Positions 45,091-53,781 of a stretch of DNA of 64,000 nucleotides are shown one piece after another (within the stretch, counting starts at the first letter, position 1; each line of letters starts with the position of its first letter). The notes under the pieces are model-generated. The model saw only the letters and a program-made list of their open reading frames with translations. It had not been told where the DNA came from and searched no databases. The DNA is from Bradyrhizobium sp. dw_78 (GTDB lineage: Bacteria; Pseudomonadota; Alphaproteobacteria; Rhizobiales; Xanthobacteraceae), in contig NZ_JAAVUS010000001.1 of NCBI RefSeq assembly GCF_018449525.1, positions 248,001-312,000 of the forward strand, written 5' to 3'. The translations under genes were made by a program, and so were the position numbers.

Positions 45091-46755
45091 TTATCGCTTG
45101 AATTTGCTCGCGAGCATCTCTTTGAGAATCTGGCGGCGGATTTTCTTGTTGGTGAGCGAGGCGTCGTGCCACCACCAGCCGTCCCGCTTCATCTTCCCGG
45201 CCGCGGCGACGAAGCGGTCGGCGACCTCGGCAAAGTCGGCGTCGGTATAGTTCAGGCTGAAAATGAAACGGCCGGTGCCGACCCAGCTCAGCGCCAGCCC
45301 TTCGGCGCGCAGATAATATTGCAGCATCCAGTTGTAGCGCGACGGTTCGGTGTAATGAACCGTCCAGATCGAGGACAAATTGTCGACCCCGACCGGCAGG
45401 CCCTCGCTGGTCAGCCGTTCGTTCAGCTGCCGCGCCCGCTCGTTCCAGAGCTCATCGAGCCCGTTATAAACCGAGGAAAAATTGGGGCTGGCGAGCCGGC
45501 TCAGGAACTCGTCCATCGCCGTCATGACATAGGGATGCGAATTGAAGGTGCCGCGGGCGAAGCAGACGTCGGCGGGGCGATCGTCGCGGAAGCGGCGCAT
45601 CAGCTCCTTGCGCCCGCAGACCACGCCGATCGGCAGGCCACCGGCAAGGCTCTTGCCATAGGTCACCATGTCGGCGCGGACGCCGAAATATTCCTGCGCG
45701 CCGCCGGCCGCCAGCCTGAAGCCGACAAAGACCTCGTCGAAGATCAGCGCGATGCCGCGCTCGGTGCAGATCTCGCGCAGCGATTTCAGCCACGCCGTAT
45801 AGGCAGCGCGATCGAAATTGGCACGGCGGGAACTGTCGACCAGCGAGGAATCGCCGGGCGCATTGGCATTGGGATGCAGCGCCTGCAACGGGTTGACCAG
45901 GACGCAGGCGATGTCGCGCCGGGTCTTCAGCACGTGAAGCGTGCGTTCGGACATCTCGGCCAGCGTATAGGTCTCGTGCGGCGAAACCGGATTGCCGACG
46001 CCGGGCTGCACGTCGCCCCACCAGCCGTGATAGGAACCGGCGAAACGCACCAGATGGGTGCGGCGGGTGTGATAGCGGGCGAGCCGCACCGCCTGCATCA
46101 CCGCTTCGGTGCCGGACATGTGGAACGAGACTTCGTCGAGCCCGGAAATCTCGCACAATCGCCTGACATTGTCGGCGACGACGGGATGATAGGCGCCGAG
46201 CACCGGGCCGAGCGGGCGGGCGCGCTTCTCGGCGTTCTCGATGCATTCCTTGTAGAAGTCGTTGCCGAAAATGTTGACGCCGTAGGAGCCGGTCAAATCG
46301 TAGAAGACGTTGCCGTCGAGGTCGGTAATGGTGACGCCCGCCGAGGACTGCACGAAGCTGCCGGCGCCGAGATGTTCGCGGACCAGGCGGCTGTATTGAA
46401 ACGGCACCCGGTAAGCTTGCGTGAATTGCAAGTCGGAAATCTGCCGGGCGGCCTCCGCGGTCGTCTGCCGGCTGCGCGCGAAGCGTTCCTGGTAAAGAGC
46501 GGCGAGGCGGAAGAAGCCGTCCTGGCGCTGCGTGGCGATTTCGGCCGGCGCGCCGTCGGAACGGAAGAAGTCGTTGATGTCGAATTCGTAATAGGGGAGC
46601 AGCCGTGCCACCCTGCGCGACATCTTGGAGTGGCCGGAGAGCGAGCGATGCTTGGCCCGCGACAGCGCCAGCCGGGCGTGCAATTTGGGGACGGCTATGG
46701 CGGCGCCGGCGACCGCGGCGGCGGACAGCGAAAGAATCGGGAGCGACGAATCCAT
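45091..46755 (-). CDS. membrane-anchored class III aminotransferase
   Basis: A 554-residue protein. An N-terminal hydrophobic segment (residues 5-22, LPILSLSAAAVAGAAIAV) precedes a PLP-dependent class III fold like glutamate-1-semialdehyde aminomutase. Landmarks are FYDLTGSYGVNIFGNDFY, SFHMSGTEAVMQAVRLARYH, FAGSYHGWWGD, ALIFDEVFVGFRLAAGG with the PLP-ring Asp, and TYGKSLAGGLPIGVVCG with the Schiff-base lysine near 373. The substrate is unknown. Its start is only 34 bases from the divergent decarboxylase. A membrane-anchored aminotransferase beside lipid genes suggests amino-lipid synthesis, which is inference. Confidence 0.88.
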   Translation of the reverse strand: MDSSLPILSLSAAAVAGAAIAVPKLHARLALSRAKHRSLSGHSKMSRRVARLLPYYEFDINDFFRSDGAPAEIATQRQDGFFRLAALYQERFARSRQTTAEAARQISDLQFTQAYRVPFQYSRLVREHLGAGSFVQSSAGVTITDLDGNVFYDLTGSYGVNIFGNDFYKECIENAEKRARPLGPVLGAYHPVVADNVRRLCEISGLDEVSFHMSGTEAVMQAVRLARYHTRRTHLVRFAGSYHGWWGDVQPGVGNPVSPHETYTLAEMSERTLHVLKTRRDIACVLVNPLQALHPNANAPGDSSLVDSSRRANFDRAAYTAWLKSLREICTERGIALIFDEVFVGFRLAAGGAQEYFGVRADMVTYGKSLAGGLPIGVVCGRKELMRRFRDDRPADVCFARGTFNSHPYVMTAMDEFLSRLASPNFSSVYNGLDELWNERARQLNERLTSEGLPVGVDNLSSIWTVHYTEPSRYNWMLQYYLRAEGLALSWVGTGRFIFSLNYTDADFAEVADRFVAAAGKMKRDGWWWHDASLTNKKIRRQILKEMLASKFKR

Positions 46756-46789
46756 GCCACCAGCGCTAATGTCATCTGCTGACAGATTC

Positions 46790-47659
46790 ATGACAATCCG
46801 GAACCTGATCGCCTCGCTGACGCAGCAGGAAAACCTTAACTTCCTGCTCACCAACCGCATCCCGCGGGCGGCGGCGACCCGCTTCATCGGCTGGTTCAGC
46901 AAGATCGAGCAGCCCCTGATCCGCGACCTCTCGATCGCCGGCTGGCGGTTGTTTTCCGATCTCGATCTGTCCGAGGCGCGCAAGACCGATTTCAAGAGCC
47001 TGCATGATTGCTTCACGCGCGAGCTCAAGCCCGGCCTGCGCCCATACGACCCGGATCCGTCGATCGTGTGCAGTCCCTGCGACGCCATCATCGGCGCGCA
47101 TGGCGCGATCGCCGATACCGAATTGTTCCAGATCAAGGGTGCGCCTTACTCGCTGACGGATCTGCTTGGCGACCCGGCGCTGGTCGACACCCACCGCAAC
47201 GGCCGCTTCATCACCTTGCGGTTGACCTCGAGCATGTATCACCGCTTTCACGCGCCATATGATTGTCACATCGAGCGGGTGACGTTCATTCACGGCGACA
47301 CCTGGAACGTCAATCCGATCACGCTGAAGCGGATCGAGCGCCTGTTCTGCAAGAACGAGCGGGCCGTGATCGAGACCCGTCTTGCGACCGGCGAGGCGCT
47401 GACCCTGGTTCCGGTGGCGGCCATCCTGGTGGCCAGCATCCGCCTGCACTGCCTCGATGTCATGCTCAACGCCCAGACCGAGGGACCGACGGTCTTTGCC
47501 TGCGACGCGAATGTGCATAAGGGCGACGAGCTTGGCTGGTTCGAGCATGGATCGACCATCATCATGCTGGCGCCGGAACATTTTGAATTTTGCGACAACG
47601 TGTCGGAATCGGCGCGCATCCGCGCCGGCGAGCCGTTGATGCGAAAGTCAATCGTGTAA
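46790..47659 (+). CDS. phosphatidylserine decarboxylase
   Basis: A 289-residue enzyme that makes phosphatidylethanolamine from phosphatidylserine and carries a pyruvoyl group made by self-cleavage. It has SLHDCFTRELKPGLRPYDPD, VCSPCDAIIGAHGAI, TSSMYHRFHAPYDCHIERVT and, near the C-terminus, ELGWFEHGSTIIMLAPE, where the Gly-Ser-Thr is the self-cleavage site. The arrangement matches the longer E. coli-type subfamily. An ATG 18 bases upstream is an alternative start. Divergent from the aminotransferase; with the PmtA-like gene it could feed phosphatidylcholine. Confidence 0.9.
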   Translation: MTIRNLIASLTQQENLNFLLTNRIPRAAATRFIGWFSKIEQPLIRDLSIAGWRLFSDLDLSEARKTDFKSLHDCFTRELKPGLRPYDPDPSIVCSPCDAIIGAHGAIADTELFQIKGAPYSLTDLLGDPALVDTHRNGRFITLRLTSSMYHRFHAPYDCHIERVTFIHGDTWNVNPITLKRIERLFCKNERAVIETRLATGEALTLVPVAAILVASIRLHCLDVMLNAQTEGPTVFACDANVHKGDELGWFEHGSTIIMLAPEHFEFCDNVSESARIRAGEPLMRKSIV

Positions 47660-47745
47660 TTGGCTTTGCCGCCGCGTGCGTTTATACATCGACGTTTGAA
47701 TCCGATTCGAAATCGCAAACTCGAAATCGCTAACAAGGGTGAAAG

Positions 47746-48543
47746 ATGGCGCGAACGCCTGTTCTGGCGGCGGGTGGCATTGTGCTGCGGCAGGAAAAAA
47801 CGCCGCTGATCGCGGTCGTGCGCCTGCGCAAGCGGGACGAATGGGTGCTGCCCAAGGGCAAGCTCGATGACGGCGAGACGCCGCGCGCCGCCGCGAAACG
47901 CGAAGTGCTGGAAGAAACCGGACATGAGGTTTCCGTGCATGAATTCCTGGGAACGCTGGTCTATGAATCCGGCGGCCGTTCCAAGGTCGTGCATTATTGG
48001 CGGATGGCGGCCGGCAACAAGCCGACCCGCGAATTGATGCAGGACGTGCGGGCCGTCGATTGGCTGCCGCTGAATACCGCGGTTGAGCGGCTGTCGCGCG
48101 GCCATGAACGCGCGTTTCTCGCCAATGTCGGGCCGATCGCGCTCAAGGCGGCGACAGTTGTCAAAGCCGCGCCGCGGTCCAAGGTCAAGCCGGCTGCGCC
48201 CGAAAAGCGCCGCAGCCGCCGTGTCGCGCCGCCGCCCGCGGTTTCGGAACCGGTGCCGGTGACATTCGAACCGGCGCCGGCGGCGCCGCCTCCCGATTCC
48301 GCCGCGCCCATGCCGGAGCCGATGCAGGAAGCGGTGGCGTCGATCGCGGCCGATGCCGTGAAGTTCGAAACGCCGGAAGTGGAAACGCCGGTCGATGCGA
48401 TGGAAACGGAGTTCATCACCGAACTCGCCGAACCGGACAATGTCGCTTCCATCGAGGCGCCGGAATCAACCGACGATGGCGCGGCGAGTCCGATCGGAAG
48501 CCTGGTGCAGAAAATGCGCGGCTGGCTGCGGCGCGCGGCCTGA
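47746..48543 (+). CDS. Nudix hydrolase with long disordered C-terminal tail
   Basis: A 265-residue protein. Residues 1-140 form a Nudix domain with the box GKLDDGETPRAAAKREVLEE then TGHE (G-x5-E-x7-REVLEETG), which hydrolyses nucleoside diphosphates linked to X. Residues 145-250 are Pro/Ala/Glu-rich and likely unstructured. The C-terminal 15 residues (SLVQKMRGWLRRAA) form an amphipathic helix. The tail is unusual for small Nudix enzymes. The start has AAGGGTGAAAG upstream. Substrate unknown. Confidence 0.9.
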   Translation: MARTPVLAAGGIVLRQEKTPLIAVVRLRKRDEWVLPKGKLDDGETPRAAAKREVLEETGHEVSVHEFLGTLVYESGGRSKVVHYWRMAAGNKPTRELMQDVRAVDWLPLNTAVERLSRGHERAFLANVGPIALKAATVVKAAPRSKVKPAAPEKRRSRRVAPPPAVSEPVPVTFEPAPAAPPPDSAAPMPEPMQEAVASIAADAVKFETPEVETPVDAMETEFITELAEPDNVASIEAPESTDDGAASPIGSLVQKMRGWLRRAA

Positions 48544-48602
48544 GCTTTCGGTGATCCGGCGCCGTGATACTTCCTCTCCCGCTTGCGGGAGAGGAAGAAG
48601 TG

Positions 48603-48714
48603 GTACCTAGATCACATGATCCGATTAGGTCGATCGGATCATGATCTCATCTCTCTGTTTGAGCATGATCTTTTCAGAAAACCGGTTCCCACTTTTCCGG
48701 GTCATGCTCTAGCG
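48603..48714. repeat. dispersed GCATGATCC repeat, long form, reverse orientation
   Basis: Read on the minus strand it gives AGAGCATGACCCGGAAAAGT, GGAACCGGTTTTCTG, AAAAGATCATGCTCAAACAG and a closing GATGAGATCATGATCCGATC block. It matches 41187-41290 unit for unit. Its plus-strand right end overlaps the 3' end of the FecR-like gene. Confidence 0.85.
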
Positions 48715-49794
48715 CCTATCTTCCCTTCTTTCCCGGGGTAGCGCACGCCGCTGCAACGCGGGCCGCTGTGCGCCGGGCTGTTGCAATTGTCCCGGACGGT
48801 TCTGCAAGCCCCGCTGTTGCGGCAGACCTTGCTGCTGCTGGCCATTCCGCTGCTGCAAGCCAGGCTGCCGCGCGGGATTGTTACGCGGGTTGTTGCGCAA
48901 ATTGTTCCGGTTGGGGTTGGCTTGCCGCAAGGCCCGCTGCCGGCTGACGATCTGGCGGCCGACATTCTGCGCAGCGTGGACCTGGCGCACGATACCCTGG
49001 TCGCGCAGCGCCTGCTGCGGCGAAATCATCAGCGGCACCGCGCCGAAGCGGCCGCCGGCGCCGGGCCGGATCGTAAATCCGCTCGCGCCCTGGGTGAGGA
49101 AGCCAAGCCGCGCGCCGGAACGGTCGTTGACCTCGATCCGTCCGACCCTGCCGTCGGCGTCGGGATAAAGCTTGATCGCTACATTGTTCGCGTTGTTGTC
49201 GGACGCACCTTGCGGCACTTCGATCAGGCCGGTGGTGCCGCGGATGCCGAGCGTCGCGGTCGGAGTCGCAATTCTCATATCCCCAGTCTTGGCGACGGAG
49301 GCGGCGACAAAGGCCACGGTGCCTTTGGCGATGTCGAACAGTGCGCCGTTCCGCGTGCCGCCGTCTTCATAGATGTAGCTGTCGACGGTGATCCGCGCGT
49401 TGGCGGTGAGGTTGAATGTGGTGGCGTCGTTGAAGGTGACGCCGAGTGTCGAATTCGCCGACGTTTGCAGCACGTCGTTCTGGAAAATATCGTCCTGCAG
49501 CTTGAGCGGCGCTGAAATGTTGTTGCGGGTGACGGTGGCGCTGCCGGTCAGGGTCGCGACGTTGCCGATCGGTTCATCGGCTGCGGCAGACGAAGGCGCG
49601 ATGGCGGCGGAAGCCGCCGGCGCCTGCGCCTGCGCTGCGGGCTGCGCCTGCGCGACCTGCGCGACATCGGGCTGTGGGCGCGCCGCGCCGACGCTTTCGC
49701 CTGCCGTCTGCGGCGCTGCAAAACCATTTGCGGCTCCCCCCGACATCAAGCAGGTGAAAAGCCAGATTGCGAAAGCAAGGCGGCGCTGAGTCAC
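48709..49794 (-). CDS. FecR-domain secreted protein with Gln/Asn/Arg-rich tail
   Basis: A roughly 361-residue protein. With the GTG start at 49794 it has a signal peptide (VTQRRLAFAIWLFTC onward, ending ANGFAAP). An Ala/Gln-rich linker follows. The FecR domain lies at about 75-210: IGNVATLTGSATVTRNN, LKLQDDIFQNDVLQTSANS and RIATPTATLGIRGTTGLIEV. The C-terminal 85 residues (NPNRNNLRNNPRNNPARQ and further Gln/Pro repeats) are of low complexity. No sigma factor or TonB receptor is adjacent, so it is not a standard FecIRA set. A TTG at 49923 would lengthen it but loses a clean signal peptide. Confidence 0.82.
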   Translation of the reverse strand: MTQRRLAFAIWLFTCLMSGGAANGFAAPQTAGESVGAARPQPDVAQVAQAQPAAQAQAPAASAAIAPSSAAADEPIGNVATLTGSATVTRNNISAPLKLQDDIFQNDVLQTSANSTLGVTFNDATTFNLTANARITVDSYIYEDGGTRNGALFDIAKGTVAFVAASVAKTGDMRIATPTATLGIRGTTGLIEVPQGASDNNANNVAIKLYPDADGRVGRIEVNDRSGARLGFLTQGASGFTIRPGAGGRFGAVPLMISPQQALRDQGIVRQVHAAQNVGRQIVSRQRALRQANPNRNNLRNNPRNNPARQPGLQQRNGQQQQGLPQQRGLQNRPGQLQQPGAQRPALQRRALPRERREDRR

Positions 49795-50050
49795 GAGGAT
49801 GTACCGGGCATGTCGATGGAACAGCAAGGAAGGGATGGTGATATCAGTCTTGTCCGGCTGAATGCCGGATGAATATTGGTGTCGCGCGCCGGAAGAACGT
49901 TCAAGCGCCGTCTTCCGGATCAACGGAATACGGCGCTTTGATGTTTGGACGGCTTATTCCGTTTGGAGGCTTGTTCTGTTCAGCCCGCGCGTTTCCAGGT
50001 CTGTCCGCCGCACAGGTTCTCGCTGCACAAGTTCGTGAAGGAGGGGTGCG

Positions 50051-50134
50051 TCAGATCACGCCGCACACGATCGCGCCGACGAAGGCCAGTGCAAGATACG
50101 CGGTGACAACGCTCAATTTGCCGGCGAGAGTCAT
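50051..50134 (-). CDS. 27-residue single-pass membrane microprotein
   Basis: The product MTLAGKLSVVTAYLALAFVG then AIVCGVI is almost wholly hydrophobic after Lys6 and forms one transmembrane helix. The ATG is preceded by GGGAGG with 6 bases of spacing, an excellent ribosome-binding site. The frame ends with TGA at 50051-50053. It lies in an otherwise empty gap between the FecR-like and extensin-like genes. The codon use is normal for the region. Function unknown. Confidence 0.6.
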   Translation of the reverse strand: MTLAGKLSVVTAYLALAFVGAIVCGVI

Positions 50135-50322
50135 GGGAAACCTCCCTGCTGCACGTTGTTAGCGCGGCAACGCCGGGGCTTGCGATCCGTTCCCGGTGTA
50201 AAAAAGTCAGCAGTGCTGTTCCATCACGACGGGGCCGCGATATGGGCTGCGGCAACGTGGTTAAGAAGTGGTGAAATCAAAACGTTGAAGAGTCTTTAAA
50301 TATATTCGCCGAAGTTGCGCCG

Positions 50323-51585
50323 ATGACGCGCGGAGTTCGTTTGTATCTCGTCGGCTCCCTGGTCCTCGTTTCGTTGGCGGGGTGTGGCCGCGGCTTTTTT
50401 CAGGTCGAGGAACGCGAACCGTGGCGGGCCGAGGCTGAAGTCGCATGCCTGAAGTCCGGCGCGGTGAAAGAGAACGCCGATATCGTCCGGATCGACCCGA
50501 TCTCCGGTCCCGGCGTCTGCGGCGCGGAATTCCCGCTCAAGGTCTCGGCGCTCGGCGAGGGCGACAGCCATTTCGGTTTTGCCGATGACGATCTGCGGCC
50601 GCCGGCGCCGATCGGCAACCAGCCGCGCTGGCCGATCTCGCAACCGCCTCCGCCGCCGCAGGCCTCGCCCTATCCCGCATCGACATATCGCTCGTCGCCT
50701 TATCCGGCGCAGACCTATCAATCCGCGCCATACTCCGGCAACGCCGCGCCGCCGCCATCTTACAACGCGCCTTATAATAATGCGCCGGGAAACGGCCCGA
50801 TTTCATTGACCGCACCCGGCCTCGCGCCGCAGCAGGACGAGATCGATCTGCCGCCCGACGGCGCGCCAACCGGGGCGGCACGGCCGTCTTATCCGGATGC
50901 GCAAACCTATCCCCCGCGCGACCGTTATGCCGTGCCCTATCCGCCGTCGCCGCAAGCCGAAAGCCCGCCGCGGCTGGGGGCCTCGCAGCCTTACTCGGTG
51001 GCCGCGTTCGGGCCGGTGGCGCTGAAGCCGTCAGCGACGCTCGCCTGTCCGATCGTCTCGGCGCTCGACCGCTGGCTGACCGATTCCGTGCAGCCCGCCG
51101 CGCAGCGCTGGTTCGGCGCGCGCGTCGTCGAGATCAAGCAGATCTCCGCCTATTCCTGCCGCGGCATGAACGGCAATCCGCATGCGCATGTTTCCGAACA
51201 CGCCTTCGGCAATGCGCTCGATATCGCGGCCTTCACGCTTGCCGATGGACGGCGCATCTCGGTGCAGGACGGCTGGAAAGGTTTGCCGGAAGAGCAGGGG
51301 TTCCTGCGCGACGTGCAGGCCGCGGCCTGCCAGCAGTTCACCACTGTGCTGGCGCCGGGATCCAACGTCTATCACTACAACCACATCCACGTCGATCTGA
51401 TGCGCCGCGCCCGCCGGCCCGTTATCTGCGAGCCTTCCGCGATGTCGGGCGAGGAGGTTGCCGCACGGGCGGCGCGGCGCAATCCCTATGCGTCACGTGA
51501 GCCGACGGTCACGGGATCGCTCGGCGGCAAGGCATCGCCGCGTACATCGAAGGCCGGCGAGGACGACGAGTTCGAAGACGAATAG
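50323..51585 (+). CDS. extensin-like lipoprotein (metallopeptidase-like C-terminal domain)
   Basis: A 420-residue protein. The lipobox SLAGC at residues 17-21 predicts a lipoprotein. Residues 100-220 are Pro/Tyr/Ser-rich, with YPAQTYQSAPY-like repeats. The C-terminal extensin-like domain (about 240-365) has LACPIVSALDRWLTDSVQPA, then HAHVSEHAFGNALDIAAF and NVYHYNHIHVDLM. The His/Asp pattern recalls LAS-type zinc peptidases. It could act on peptidoglycan; not proven. The stop lies two bases from the convergent TetR gene. Confidence 0.87.
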   Translation: MTRGVRLYLVGSLVLVSLAGCGRGFFQVEEREPWRAEAEVACLKSGAVKENADIVRIDPISGPGVCGAEFPLKVSALGEGDSHFGFADDDLRPPAPIGNQPRWPISQPPPPPQASPYPASTYRSSPYPAQTYQSAPYSGNAAPPPSYNAPYNNAPGNGPISLTAPGLAPQQDEIDLPPDGAPTGAARPSYPDAQTYPPRDRYAVPYPPSPQAESPPRLGASQPYSVAAFGPVALKPSATLACPIVSALDRWLTDSVQPAAQRWFGARVVEIKQISAYSCRGMNGNPHAHVSEHAFGNALDIAAFTLADGRRISVQDGWKGLPEEQGFLRDVQAAACQQFTTVLAPGSNVYHYNHIHVDLMRRARRPVICEPSAMSGEEVAARAARRNPYASREPTVTGSLGGKASPRTSKAGEDDEFEDE

Positions 51586-51587
51586 CG

Positions 51588-52235
51588 TCAGTTGGAGCTG
51601 GGCTTCGCTTGATAGGCGGCCAGAAACATCTGCGTCGCGCTCTCGATCACTTCGGTGATGCGCTCCGCTGACGGCGGCGGCTCGGCCTGGAAGATAAACG
51701 GCAGGAACAGCGAGGCCTGGCACAACATCATGAATTGGGATGCCGCCAATTGGCAATTGTCGATCGCGACATCCTTCGCTTTCACGCGCGCCTCGAGATA
51801 GTCGGCGAGGCGGCCGATGGTCTTCTCCAGCACGTTTCCGTAATAGCGGCGACCGACCTCGGGCATCCGCTCGGCAATCGCCATCACCGTGCGGATCGCC
51901 GATCCGCCGCCCGGCCGGCACAGCAATGCGATATAGGCGTAGCCGAACTCCCGCAGCGTCGTGGCCGCGTCGCGCGTGGGATCGAAATTGAACGCCAGTC
52001 TGCCCTGTTCGAGGGTTTCCTCTTCGACGATGGCCTCGAACAGCCGGCTCTTGTCGGCGAAATAAACGTAAAGCGTTCCCTTCGAGACCCCGGCGGCGCG
52101 GGCGATCTCGCCCATGCTGGCGCCGTCAAAGCCGAGCTCCATGAAGACCTTGCTGGCGCCGTTAAGAATCTGGCGGCGCTTTGAGCCGTCCTCGTCGCTC
52201 GCGGCGCGGGGTGTGTTGGAATGGATTGCAACCAT
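51588..52235 (-). CDS. TetR/AcrR-family transcriptional repressor
   Basis: A 215-residue repressor. The N-terminal helix-turn-helix is SMGEIARAAGVSKGTLYVYF near residues 40-59, followed by ADKSRLFEAIVEEETL. The C-terminal ligand domain is variable. It is divergent from the emrA-type gene, and a perfect 10-bp inverted repeat lies between them. The likely function is repression of the efflux unit and of itself. Confidence 0.93.
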   Translation of the reverse strand: MVAIHSNTPRAASDEDGSKRRQILNGASKVFMELGFDGASMGEIARAAGVSKGTLYVYFADKSRLFEAIVEEETLEQGRLAFNFDPTRDAATTLREFGYAYIALLCRPGGGSAIRTVMAIAERMPEVGRRYYGNVLEKTIGRLADYLEARVKAKDVAIDNCQLAASQFMMLCQASLFLPFIFQAEPPPSAERITEVIESATQMFLAAYQAKPSSN

Positions 52236-52319
52236 TGATTTATCTTCTTCAGGGAATTCCCGCCGCGGCGATATCCCGGCGGCGGCCGGCGCTCTATCGT
52301 GCAGCTAATCAAATATATC

Positions 52320-52340
52320 TTGACCGAACCGTTCGGTCAA
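52320..52340. promoter_or_regulatory. TetR-type operator
   Basis: TTGACCGAAC (52320-52329) and GTTCGGTCAA (52331-52340) are perfect inverted arms around one C. It lies 85 bases before the tetR start and 83 before the efflux gene, the place expected for shared control. Confidence 0.8.
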
Positions 52341-52422
52341 TGGTAGTTGCTGCCTGAAATCAGGTGGTATGGCAGGGCCGATAGGGCTCCGCATGTCCGT
52401 AACATTGCATCGGGAGGCCGTG

Positions 52423-53721
52423 ATGGCCGCAGCGAGAGATCAGGCCGCGCGAGTCCTTCGTGTCGAGCAAGACACGGCAGGGGATGAATCACCGCGCGAT
52501 ACCGCGGCGGTGGTCGCCGAACCGCTTCATGGGCCATCGGCCGGGGACGCCGTCGCACGCCATCCCGCGCAATCGCCCGGCCAGCCGGCAACGGAGAAAC
52601 CGGCAGCCGCGCCGGCCATCGCCACCGCGCCCGCCGCGCCAAAACCCGGCAAGCGCAAGCTGGTGCTGACGGGCATCGCTGCGGCATTGGCGCTCGCGGT
52701 TGCGGGCTATGGCGTGCATTATTTCCTGGTCGGCCGTTTTTTCATCAGCACGGACGACGCCTATGTGCGCGCCAACAGCACCACGCTCGGGGCGCGGGTG
52801 TCGGGTCACATCGCGCAGATCCTTCCCGGCGACAACGCCCTGGTTCGTGCCGGCGACGTCGTGTTCAGGATCGACGACGGCGACTATCGGATCGCGGTGG
52901 AGGCGGCGCGGACCAGGATCGCGACCCAGCAGGCCACCATCGAGCGGATCGGCCGCCAGGTGATCGCGCTCGAAAGCGCGGTCGAGCAGGCCAAGGCGCA
53001 GTTGGCTTCGGCGGAAGCGGGCCTGAAACGCGCCGGGCTCGACTTCGACCGCCAGCAGGATCTGAGCAACAAGGGATTCGCCTCGCGCGCCACGTTCGAG
53101 GTGTCGGAAGCCGGGCGCGACCAGGGCATCGCGGCGGTGAAGGCGGCGCAGGCGGCCTATGACGCGGCGCGTACCAATGTCGACGTCACCAAAGCGCAGC
53201 AGGCCGAGGCCCGCGCCCAGCTCGCCGAATTGCAGACCACGCTCGACAAGGCCGCGCGCGATCTCGATTTCACCGCGGTGCGTGCGCCGGTCGACGGCAC
53301 CTTCTCCAATCGCCTCGTTTCCACCGGCGACTATGTCGTGGTGGGGCAGCGGCTCGGCAATGTGGTGCCGCTCGACGATGTCTTCATCGATGCCAATTAC
53401 AAGGAAACCCAGCTCAACCGCATCCGTCCCGGCCAGCCGGTGGCGATCTCGGTGGACGCCTACGACCATCGCAAATTCGAAGGCGTCGTCGACAGCGTCT
53501 CGCCGGCGGCGGGTTCGGTGTTCACGCTGCTGCCGCCCGACAACGCCACCGGCAACTTCACCAAGATCGTGCAGCGGCTGCCGGTTCGCATCCGGGTGCC
53601 GAAGGATGTCGCGCGGCAAAACCTGTTGCGCGCCGGCATGTCGGTTTACACCACAGTCGATACCACCGCCGGCGCTGGGGATGCCGACAGCAGCGCCGAC
53701 CTCGACTCGCCGGCGAAATGA
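52423..53721 (+). CDS. HlyD/EmrA-family membrane fusion protein
   Basis: A 432-residue periplasmic adaptor of an MFS multidrug efflux system. A Pro/Ala-rich N-terminal segment precedes the transmembrane helix near residues 81-100 (VLTGIAAALALAVAGYGVHY). The barrel and lipoyl parts include TDDAYVRANSTTLGARVSG and DFTAVRAPVDGTFSNRLVST. An alpha-helical hairpin rich in Ala/Gln (about 145-260) joins them. The start at 52423 has GGGAGG upstream; ATGs at 52369 and 52393 are alternatives. The MFS gene follows. Confidence 0.92.
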   Translation: MAAARDQAARVLRVEQDTAGDESPRDTAAVVAEPLHGPSAGDAVARHPAQSPGQPATEKPAAAPAIATAPAAPKPGKRKLVLTGIAAALALAVAGYGVHYFLVGRFFISTDDAYVRANSTTLGARVSGHIAQILPGDNALVRAGDVVFRIDDGDYRIAVEAARTRIATQQATIERIGRQVIALESAVEQAKAQLASAEAGLKRAGLDFDRQQDLSNKGFASRATFEVSEAGRDQGIAAVKAAQAAYDAARTNVDVTKAQQAEARAQLAELQTTLDKAARDLDFTAVRAPVDGTFSNRLVSTGDYVVVGQRLGNVVPLDDVFIDANYKETQLNRIRPGQPVAISVDAYDHRKFEGVVDSVSPAAGSVFTLLPPDNATGNFTKIVQRLPVRIRVPKDVARQNLLRAGMSVYTTVDTTAGAGDADSSADLDSPAK

Positions 53722-53781
53722 TCCATCCGCAATAACCCGCGCAGCGGCGGCGCGTCCGTGCCGCCCGGACCCGAACCGATC

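Noticed and set aside
45022..46782. A 586-codon open frame on the plus strand
   Set aside because: It is antisense to the aminotransferase, which has all its motifs.
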